Of a DNA stretch of 5,379 nt, positions 1-5,348 are shown piece by piece. Numbering within the stretch: position 1 is the first letter of the stretch; every line of letters begins with the position of its first letter. Source of the DNA: DAOUMU01 sp034409055 (GTDB lineage Bacteria; Chloroflexota; Anaerolineae; 4572-78; J111); the NCBI GenBank assembly GCA_034409055.1, contig DAOUMU010000438.1, positions 1 through 5,379 of the forward strand, written 5' to 3'. The notes beneath the pieces were generated by a model. The model did no database searches. It was not told where the DNA came from and saw only the letters and a program-made list of their open reading frames with translations. A program made the position numbers and the translations under genes.

Positions 1-219
1 TTGGGTTCTTGATGTTGTTTTTCGAGAAGATGACAGTCGGGTTCGGCAAGGTCATGCTGCTGAGAATTTTGCCATCTTACGCCATTTTGCTCTCAACCTA
101 CTCCGCCACGAAGAAACCGATAAACGGTGCACTCAAACCAAACGTCTCAGAGCCGGCTGGGATAACAAATATTTGCTCGAAATCCTGACTAGTTTGACAT
201 AACAACTACGATTGCCCTG
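1..219 (+). mobile_element. Right end of an ISAs1-family insertion sequence
   Basis: The stretch carries the 3' end of an ISAs1-type transposase gene. The stop codon is followed within 17 bases by a sequence reading acgattgccctg (208-219). A terminus ending in ...CCCTG, matching a left end that starts CAGGG, is what I expect of ISAs1-family elements, so I place the IS boundary near 219. The left end lies outside the window, so neither the inverted-repeat match nor a target-site duplication can be checked. Downstream DNA (220-290) is pyrimidine-rich and unlike the IS. The family is assigned with good confidence from the protein; the exact boundary is inferred. Confidence 0.75.
2..202 (+). CDS. 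ISAs1 family transposase, C-terminal fragment (5' end outside window)
   Basis: This is the last 66 residues of a DDE transposase of the ISAs1/H-repeat family, which cuts and re-joins the IS ends. The fragment begins WVLDVVFREDDSRVRQGHAA, continues with ENFAILRHFALNLLR and ends KRLRAGWDNKYLLEILTSLT. These blocks match the family's conserved C-terminus: the HWVLDV-F-ED segment, the AxNxAxLRHxALNLLR helix and the KRLRAGWDxxYLLxxL end. The catalytic glutamate of the DDE triad normally lies just upstream of the first residue seen here, so activity cannot be judged. The visible part has no internal stop or frameshift and ends at the natural stop, so the truncation comes from the window edge and not from decay. 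It converges on the glycosyltransferase gene. Confidence 0.9.
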   Translation, partial: WVLDVVFREDDSRVRQGHAAENFAILRHFALNLLRHEETDKRCTQTKRLRAGWDNKYLLEILTSLT

Positions 220-373
220 CTCATCTCCCTCTATCCGCTCACACTCTCCCACATTACTTACTCTCCCCCCTTTGGTTTCTGTGACTTTTGCGCCCGATGG
301 TTGCTCACGCCCTCAACGGCGCGGTGTGCAAAGTTAGCACCTTTTATATAAAACTTCATATTTCCTTTTTCTT

Positions 374-2326
374 TTATTTATTGCTCTGTTCAGTGAAAGG
401 AGGATACAGCATTTTGGCTTCTATGGTTCTCTCTGGTTCATCAAACAAAAATTTCACCTTGTCGAAGGTTATATCCTCTAAACCTGACGAAAGATCCAAT
501 TTTTCATGATTCAACATAAATGCCCCTTCAATAGGTAGTCGCCCCTCGCTATCGTAATCATGGACGTGATTTTTATTTTCATCATGCGCCATCACCAGGA
601 CATACTCCCCATATTCCAAACCGTCAAACGTATAGAGTAACTCTTCCTCTGCAATATTGACAGTTTCAAATCGATAGGGAGGCGCAGTTGTGCTGAAAAG
701 AGGCCCCTTATCATAAAGAACGGCAAAGAGATATCCTACCGGTCTGAGGCCGGTCACGTGTACGTTCAGCGTCCCTCGTTGTTGAGCATTCTCTTGACCG
801 GTATAGGTAAATTTTGACACTGTAAACGCAACAAAAGAAAAGGGTTCCGAATACGTCCTTGGTTCGAGGGACTCTTCCCAGCCTTTCTCATCATTAAGAA
901 TTGTCGATACATTCTTTGAGAGTCCGGTATTGCATGTGATATACCAGAATGACTGATGAGTTGAGAACAGGTCCTCCCGATCCTCATCATCGTGCAGATA
1001 GGGAGTAAACGGTTCGAGAACGTGCTCCCATTGCGCTTCTATGCTATTGTTAGAGTAATAATGCACAGCTTCGGGGAAATAGTACAGGGCAGGTCCCATG
1101 GAATACGAATCGGACGTGACGATAAGATCACCCGGTTGAATCTCATGCTTAAGGCTTTGGGCCACCGCTTTCATAGGGTAATTGAATTGCTGAGTATAGA
1201 TGTCTTTGAGCGTAAAAACATTTAAGAGCGCAAAGATTCCTACGGCTACTGGTTGCAAAAATCTAACGGGGAGCAAGCTGATACCCAGGCTTAAAAGGAG
1301 TAAAAACAATCCTACGCAGACGATCATATACCGGGGGTGAAATACCGGCGCAAGGACCAGCGAGACAATAATCGGCGTTACCATGGTGCAGAAATATACA
1401 AACAGCAAAAACAGGTTAAACGTCAGTTCTTTCTCTGCCTTCTTCTTTTTTGCAAAAACCACCCCGAAAATAATCAGGATTAGAGAAAAAAGGAGCGCAA
1501 TGCTCATTGTAGGCAGCACATCGGGAAAAAATTCTTTATAGGCAAACGGCTTATGAAGCGCTCCTAAAACGGCATCAATAGAAACAGGACCAATCCAGAA
1601 GCCCCTTTTGACATCTATAACTTGCTTTACAAACACGACCAGCCAGGGAAGATACCCCGCCAGCACAACTGCGCCCGTGATAAGATAGGCTTTCAAATGC
1701 TCCCGCGTTTTTATCAAGAGCCAGAAAAACACAAACAGATGGGTGTAGAAGGCCGCTATTAGGCCATAATAATGCAGGTAGGCGGCCGTCAGTGTTGCCA
1801 GGCCAAAACAAACCCAATAGCCCGTGCGATTATACTGAGCCGCAAGATACCCATACAATACGCCGGCGGTTACGGTAAATATGGCCAGGGTGTACATTCT
1901 GGCTTCATGGGCATAAATTAAGATGCCAGGTGTGAAGAGGACTAGAGCAGCATAGATAAAGGCGGTCTTATTCCCGAATATCCGGCGAACCGAACCTGCC
2001 CCAAGGCCGACAAGCGCCACTGCCCCAACCACAGATAATACACGCAAAGCCCATTCAGAATTTCCTAAAACCACCCGCACCATTCTCAGTAGCAAGTAAT
2101 AGAGAGGGGGATGATTATCATACGCTACGAAGGTGATAATTTTGCCGAGCGAGTACTCGGCCATTACGGCGGAATACGCTTCATCATACCAGATACTTTC
2201 ATGGGAAATCCCCGTAGCATAGATCAGACATGCCACAACAATAATCATGATCCACCAGAATGAGGTTCGTAAATCCCATGTATTCTCTTTCGTATTCATT
2301 CTGCCCACCTTTGGGTTGTGATACAT
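374..2326 (-). CDS. GT-C (PMT_2/ArnT-like) membrane glycosyltransferase with C-terminal DUF2141-like domain
   Basis: A 650-residue polytopic inner-membrane protein, probably transferring a sugar from a polyprenyl-phosphate donor to an envelope or secreted acceptor. Residues 22-40 form the first membrane helix. The next loop holds WYDEAYS (46-52), whose Asp-Glu pair is the usual GT-C catalytic motif, followed by NHPPLYY (71-77), HEARMY (140-145) and, after several helices, HPRYM (330-334). About ten membrane segments end near residue 371. Residues 380-510 are a soluble region. Residues 517-640 (GTLNVHVTGL..., YVLVMAHDENKNHVHDYDSEG, ...EGAFMLN) resemble DUF2141, including its acidic HDENxN stretch. 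Two starts are possible. The ATG at 2326 has GAGG seven bases upstream; the ATG at 2299 (Met10) has AAGGTGG just ahead. The longer form is given here. No clear terminator follows. Donor, acceptor and pathway cannot be read from the sequence. Confidence 0.85.
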   Translation of the reverse strand: MYHNPKVGRMNTKENTWDLRTSFWWIMIIVVACLIYATGISHESIWYDEAYSAVMAEYSLGKIITFVAYDNHPPLYYLLLRMVRVVLGNSEWALRVLSVVGAVALVGLGAGSVRRIFGNKTAFIYAALVLFTPGILIYAHEARMYTLAIFTVTAGVLYGYLAAQYNRTGYWVCFGLATLTAAYLHYYGLIAAFYTHLFVFFWLLIKTREHLKAYLITGAVVLAGYLPWLVVFVKQVIDVKRGFWIGPVSIDAVLGALHKPFAYKEFFPDVLPTMSIALLFSLILIIFGVVFAKKKKAEKELTFNLFLLFVYFCTMVTPIIVSLVLAPVFHPRYMIVCVGLFLLLLSLGISLLPVRFLQPVAVGIFALLNVFTLKDIYTQQFNYPMKAVAQSLKHEIQPGDLIVTSDSYSMGPALYYFPEAVHYYSNNSIEAQWEHVLEPFTPYLHDDEDREDLFSTHQSFWYITCNTGLSKNVSTILNDEKGWEESLEPRTYSEPFSFVAFTVSKFTYTGQENAQQRGTLNVHVTGLRPVGYLFAVLYDKGPLFSTTAPPYRFETVNIAEEELLYTFDGLEYGEYVLVMAHDENKNHVHDYDSEGRLPIEGAFMLNHEKLDLSSGLEDITFDKVKFLFDEPERTIEAKMLYPPFTEQSNK

Positions 2327-2463
2327 CTTTTATCCTCTATATCTACCGATCTAAAAAAATTTATCCCTCTGCTAAAGTCTCAAGTAATCCCCATAGAACC
2401 CCGTCACACATAACTTGCGAATTTATACAGTTTGTCCGTATCTACGCAGTCCGATGTGCGTCT

Positions 2464-2469
2464 TATAAT
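2464..2469 (+). promoter_or_regulatory. Probable -10 element (TATAAT) for the secreted-protein gene
   Basis: A perfect TATAAT lies 48 bases before the start codon at 2517, leaving a leader of roughly 40 bases. The best -35 at 17-base spacing is TCTACG (2441-2446), which matches only three of six consensus positions, so the promoter may need an activator or use another sigma factor. The divergent glycosyltransferase promoter must also lie within 2327-2516, but I could not place it with confidence. Confidence 0.5.
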
Positions 2470-2516
2470 ATTGAAGTCCAATCTATCCATCCATATTACT
2501 TTAAGGAGATGTTGCC

Positions 2517-2894
2517 ATGAAAAAATCACTATTTATCCTACTGGTCGTCGCTATGTTATTAATCAGCGCTATCCCGGCATTCGCGGCCAATACTAATGCC
2601 TCGGGACAGAGTACTCTGTTCACACTCACGGGTAGGATTACCGCTATCGAGGGTAGTACCATCACCGTCAATGTGTTGGCCGGCAAGCCAATTGTTCGTC
2701 CATATATCGGGCAGACACTCGAAATTCAGACTACAGACAGTACACGTTTCTTGCTCAAGACTCAGACCGGCACTGTAGTCATTTCCTTGGCTGATCTGGC
2801 AGTCGATCAAAATGTAAGTGTGCAAGGAGAAGTTGTGAATGGCGTATGGACAGCCACACGGATTACGGTGGGTGCCGACATCATTCATTGGTAA
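2517..2894 (+). CDS. Small secreted protein, DUF5666-like beta domain
   Basis: A 125-residue exported protein of unknown function. Residues 1-23 are a textbook Sec signal peptide: two lysines after Met, a hydrophobic core (LFILLVVAMLLISAIP) and an AFA cleavage site before Ala24. There is no lipobox cysteine. The mature part (about 102 residues) is rich in Thr, Val and Ile and reads FTLTGRITAIEGSTITVNV..., then VVISLADLAVDQNVSVQGEVVNGVWTATRITV. The pattern 'G-x-I-x-x-I-x-G-x-T-I-T-V ... D-L-x-V-x-x-x-V-x-V-x-G' resembles the small OB-like repeats annotated as DUF5666; the assignment is inference from pattern only. The start is secure, since TAAGGAGAT (2502-2510) lies six bases ahead of the ATG. 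It appears monocistronic: TATAAT upstream, strong hairpin 40 bases downstream. It may act in the cell envelope or outside the cell. Confidence 0.88.
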   Translation: MKKSLFILLVVAMLLISAIPAFAANTNASGQSTLFTLTGRITAIEGSTITVNVLAGKPIVRPYIGQTLEIQTTDSTRFLLKTQTGTVVISLADLAVDQNVSVQGEVVNGVWTATRITVGADIIHW

Positions 2895-2933
2895 ACTCGA
2901 ACATTGTGTTCCATACAACTGAATAGGGATAGG

Positions 2934-2965
2934 CGCTGCCCGACCGTTAAAGCGGTCGGGCAGCG
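2934..2965 (+). terminator. Perfect 13-bp GC-rich hairpin, probable terminator
   Basis: The arms 2934-2946 and 2953-2965 are exact reverse complements (13 of 13), separated by the six-base loop ttaaag. Two G-U pairs can extend the base (2932-2933 with 2966-2967). The hairpin starts 40 bases after the stop of the secreted-protein gene, as expected for an intrinsic terminator. The following T-tract is poor (ttgtga), so termination may be inefficient or the hairpin may protect an mRNA 3' end. It also marks the left boundary of the GC-rich, hairpin-filled stretch. Confidence 0.65.
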
Positions 2966-3182
2966 TTGTGATTGGGAGGTTATGAGCCTACTGGAAGTCT
3001 GCCCGCTTTCGCGTGGAGCAAAGTCTGAATCCCTATCCCTCTCGTTACCAGAGGGCTTTCGCTCGCTTCGCGTCCAGCATCCCTGACCCGCAGCCCTATC
3101 GGCTCACCTTGCGGCTCGCTTTCCCAGAGGGAGAACATTGGACTCGCTTGCGCGCAGTTGATAGTCAAGGAGAAACGAAACA
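2966..3182. other. Gene-free GC-rich stretch with small hairpins
   Basis: I see no credible gene here on either strand. Short open frames exist, but they have no ribosome binding site and their composition is Arg/Ser/Pro-rich as in non-coding GC-rich DNA. Modest hairpins are present: 3037-3042 with 3050-3055 (6 bp, seven-base loop), and a two-part stem with 3088-3091 pairing 3111-3114 around 3092-3095 pairing 3101-3104. The motifs 'gctttcgctcgcttcgcg', 'agaggg' and 'ggctcgct' recur in variant form. This may be the 5' flank of the RNA candidate at 3183-3424 or an unrelated intergenic repeat. Confidence 0.4.
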
Positions 3183-3424
3183 GGTAAGGTGGCGTCTTTA
3201 TCCCGGAGGGGGCAATGATGTCGCTACCAGCTAGTACACCTCGGCGAAAGTCTTTCAGTAGTTATTATCCCACAGGGAGGCAGCAAAGCTGCACAGGTCT
3301 TCGCACTGTCTGCTTTTTGCTCCAAGCGGGTCCGTGACCCGCGTCTTTGGCGGCCAAAATCGCCGGTTCACGGAACCGGCTAGAGCGAAAACTACTGAAG
3401 GATTTATGCCGAGCAGTACTGGGT
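3183..3424 (+). ncRNA. Candidate large structured RNA, multi-branched core
   Basis: No protein gene is supported here, but a coherent secondary structure is visible. A first hairpin pairs 3183-3186 with 3225-3228 and 3192-3194 with 3222-3224, capped by TCCC-gga-GGGG at 3201-3211. The main stem pairs 3248-3263 with 3390-3405 (16 bp, two G-U). It is extended past a 2x2 internal loop by 3241-3245 with 3408-3412, and further by 3231-3237 with 3416-3422. Inside it are hairpins at 3268-3278 (loop aca), 3280-3292 (loop aaa) and weakly 3293-3309. A second stem, 3316-3322 with 3383-3389, abuts the main stem directly and encloses three tandem hairpins. The non-Watson-Crick pairs I found are G-U on the plus strand, which favours plus-strand transcription. 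I found no clear promoter. HEARO/OMEGA RNA is one possibility. Family membership is unproven; the pairing itself is directly visible. Confidence 0.55.
3326..3380 (+). repeat. Three tandem hairpins with three-base loops
   Basis: Three stem-loops follow one another with three-base gaps: 3326-3332 with 3336-3342 (7 bp, loop cgt), 3346-3350 with 3354-3358 (5 bp, loop cgg), and 3362-3369 with 3373-3380 (8 bp, loop acg). All are perfect. They fill the inside of the second stem of the structured RNA candidate. The first and third share the pattern of a GC-rich stem ending in GGTC or GGTTC at the loop, suggesting duplication and divergence. Confidence 0.8.
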
Positions 3425-3650
3425 TCTCTGGCAGTCCGCCCCTCCTCATACCTTCCCTGGCACTGCCCGCCAGGGCACGTGTTGACCACAGCGTTTGACC
3501 TTGTGGGTCAGCAGCCGCTTTCGCTGTTCCCCAATGACGAGACGGCAACGCTTCACCTTCGTTCACCCTTCTGTTTCTTCCCTGGGCCGCTCCCGCTTTA
3601 CGGCTGGCAGGTTAAGCCGTTGGCCCGTGGGCTTCGCACCCCAAGCCTGC
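3425..3650 (+). other. Continuation of structured region: hairpins and possible pseudoknots
   Basis: Four further stem-loops are visible. 3455-3461 pairs with 3469-3475 (7 bp); its loop holds actgcc (3462-3467), complementary to ggcagt at 3430-3435, a possible pseudoknot. 3483-3491 pairs with 3501-3510 with one bulge and one G-U. 3510-3517 pairs with 3522-3528 with one bulge and one G-U. The largest pairs 3580-3589 with 3621-3631 (one bulged base, two G-U), and inside it 3600-3605 with 3615-3620 (6 bp). As in the core, the wobble pairs favour the plus strand. Open frames crossing the stretch on the plus strand lack a ribosome binding site and do not resemble any protein I know. On the minus strand a startless 65-residue frame runs from 3760 to 3563; see findings. 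Confidence 0.5.
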
Positions 3651-3937
3651 CCCCCAAGTATCCGCCCGAGGAATTCATTCTCGCTGGTATCTGCTCTAAC
3701 GATTTGTTGCGCAATGTGCGAACACAGGTTTGCTATGGGTATTGCACTAAAAAACCATTTTTATTTTAACCGATTTACTATTATAATTGAAATTGAGGAA
3801 ATGTGGTATTGGCTATTATGGAGATAACTATATGAAGAAGAATAGGTAATGAAGTTGGCACATGTTTAGAACAAGTGCAAGACAATTATGATGGGTACAC
3901 AGTGAATATCATAACGACATTTCGTCTAAAAAACATC
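3651..3937. other. Intergenic, GC-rich to AT-rich transition, no supported gene
   Basis: Composition changes abruptly near 3745 from GC-rich to AT-rich, marking the right boundary of the structured block. At 3705-3724 there is an imperfect palindrome, tgttgcgca-atg-tgcgaaca, with one bulged base. A perfect TATAAT sits at 3782-3787 without a good -35. Two tiny open frames follow: 3801-3827 encodes a Trp-rich octapeptide, and an ATG at 3832 with GGAGAT six bases upstream stops after five codons. A one-base shift would open that second frame to 3964. Neither is supported as a functional gene. Confidence 0.4.
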
Positions 3938-3965
3938 TTGCAATTCACTCAACCTGAGCTATAAT
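3938..3965 (+). promoter_or_regulatory. Sigma-70-type promoter for the dCache sensor gene
   Basis: TTGCAA (3938-3943, four of six matches to TTGACA) is followed after 16 bases by a perfect TATAAT (3960-3965). This is the best promoter-like pair I noticed in the window. Transcription would start near 3972, giving a leader of about 50 bases before the ATG at 4026. The leader has no strong Shine-Dalgarno sequence. Confidence 0.65.
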
Positions 3966-4025
3966 TGGCATTTTGACTGTCGGAACCCTAAACAGATAGC
4001 TCCGCACTGGTACTGAACTTGAGCT

Positions 4026-5348
4026 ATGAAATTTTCTAAACTTTCCCATCAAATCCTGATAGTTTTTGTTGTCATAGTAGTTTTATCGCTGGGTACATCT
4101 GAATGGGCAGTTACCTCCTTGGCGCAACGTATTGTAACTAACAATATTTTGCAAGGACACCAGATATTGGCCCAACGCATTGCTGATGAGATTACTTTAG
4201 AAATGGGAGATGTTCGTTCTCTTCTTTTGTTTATGGCAGAGTCTGATGTAATTCGATCAATGGACCCGGCTGGGGCAACAGAAATCCTCACAGACTATCA
4301 GGCTCGTTTCCCTATTTTTACAACTATTTATGTGGTCGAATTATCTGGCGAGCAAATAGCGCGTACAGATAGACAACCTCTGAAAAATATAGCAGGTACG
4401 TATGGTTTTCAAATAGCCCAACAAGGTCATGAGTTGATCTCTGATGTTTACCTGTCTGAAAATGAGCAGGCCCTAATGCTCACTATCTTTCGACCCATTA
4501 CAAAAAATCCTGAATTGGACCCGGCTGGGCAGGTGGTAGGCGTTCTGGTAGCCGAAGTCAACCTTGCCCGGATACAAACCATTTTGCAACTACTGACCTT
4601 ACCCCCTGACGAAACAGCAGTGATTTTTGCCCCTAATGGACAAGCGATTGCCCATAGCCAGAGGACAGAATTAGCCAAGTTGCCTGCGCTCACCGATTTG
4701 GCGCTTAGGAAAGTTTTGGTATCAGGGCCTACCGGTATTTCGGAAAATTACGTTGACGAGTTAGGACGGATGGTTGTTGGGATACACACACCAGTTAAAG
4801 AATTGAGATGGGGGGTTGTTATCCAAACTCCCCTAACCAAACTGGAAGCTGAAGTTGCAGACCTCCGCCGGACTATGATAATAAGCTTATTGGCAGGTAT
4901 GGCTTTAGCGATAATAGCTGGTTGGCTTATGTCCAAACGTCTGACAAAGCCGGTTGAACAATTAGTTTGGGCCGCCGAAGGGGTGGCTGACGGAGATCTG
5001 TCGGTTTCGGTAGATATTTCGGCTTCTAACGAACTGGGCCGGCTGGCAAGCACCTTTAACCAGATGGTGATTAATGTGCGACGTGCCCAAGAAGCGTTGT
5101 ATAAAAGTGAAAATCGGTTTGAGGAGTTAGTAAATTTACGCACCAGTGAATTACAAACAGCTAATCAGAAACTTGAACAAGAACTTACAGAGCATAAGGA
5201 AACAGAAAAGGCATTAATAAAAGCTCTTGATAATACAGAAATACTTTATATGAGGGCACAAATCGCAAAAGATGGTAAGAACAGGGTAATAAATAGGGCA
5301 ACAAGGCAAAAAGACAAGATTTTAGGCCGAAAGCACCGAAATTTCTAA
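4026..5348 (+). CDS. Membrane sensor: dCache - HAMP - coiled coil, without visible output domain
   Basis: A 440-residue signalling receptor. One membrane helix (residues 9-29) leads into an extracytoplasmic double-Cache (dCache_1-like) ligand-binding region (about 35-275). It includes the membrane-distal block FPIFTTIYVVELSGEQIARTD (95-115) and later FRPI (155-158), GQVVGVLVAEVNL (168-180) and the membrane-proximal AVIFAPNGQAIAHS (198-211). A second helix (284-303) runs into a HAMP domain (about 302-355, KRLTKPVEQL, GDLSVSV, NELGRLASTFNQM) that converts ligand-induced movement into a cytoplasmic signal. Residues 356-405 form a coiled coil of the kind that usually precedes a PAS, GAF or histidine kinase domain. 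Here the protein instead ends in a basic tail (about 410-440) that I do not recognise. The ATG has only a weak GAG nearby, but it gives a normal N-terminus before the first helix. The output half may have been lost by frameshift, insertion or rearrangement, or may lie past the window. Ligand unknown. Confidence 0.82.
   Translation: MKFSKLSHQILIVFVVIVVLSLGTSEWAVTSLAQRIVTNNILQGHQILAQRIADEITLEMGDVRSLLLFMAESDVIRSMDPAGATEILTDYQARFPIFTTIYVVELSGEQIARTDRQPLKNIAGTYGFQIAQQGHELISDVYLSENEQALMLTIFRPITKNPELDPAGQVVGVLVAEVNLARIQTILQLLTLPPDETAVIFAPNGQAIAHSQRTELAKLPALTDLALRKVLVSGPTGISENYVDELGRMVVGIHTPVKELRWGVVIQTPLTKLEAEVADLRRTMIISLLAGMALAIIAGWLMSKRLTKPVEQLVWAAEGVADGDLSVSVDISASNELGRLASTFNQMVINVRRAQEALYKSENRFEELVNLRTSELQTANQKLEQELTEHKETEKALIKALDNTEILYMRAQIAKDGKNRVINRATRQKDKILGRKHRNF

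Noticed and set aside
220..290. Pyrimidine-rich strand next to the IS end
   Set aside because: It is interrupted by many purines and lacks mirror symmetry, so I see no good case for a special DNA structure.
342..353. Perfect 12-base palindrome ttttatataaaa just past the glycosyltransferase stop
   Set aside because: It is AT-only, with no GC stem and no U-tract in the minus direction, so it is not convincing as a terminator.
2559..2918. Minus-strand frame of 119 codons opposite the secreted-protein gene
   Set aside because: It is antisense to a gene with a strong ribosome site and clear signal peptide, and it is Cys- and Ser-rich without motifs.
3183..3424. Retron msr-msd or diversity-generating template
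   Set aside because: No reverse transcriptase gene or adenine-targeted repeat pair is visible nearby.
3255..3566. Minus-strand frame of 103 codons
   Set aside because: It runs straight through the long stem and tandem hairpins, is rich in Gly/Arg/Ala/Ser as expected from the palindromes, and shows no family motif.
2966..3745. Group II intron, RNase P RNA, tmRNA or SRP RNA
   Set aside because: I looked for the group II domain V pattern, the RNase P GAGGAAAGTC block, the tmRNA T-arm end and the SRP GGAAGCAG loop on both strands and found none.
2966..3745. CRISPR array
   Set aside because: Short motifs recur in variant form, but there are no equal-length repeats with regular unique spacers.
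3347..3827. Overlapping plus-strand open frames of 110-140 codons across the structured block
   Set aside because: No ribosome binding site, no recognisable domain, composition typical of GC-rich non-coding DNA, and they coincide with dense hairpins.
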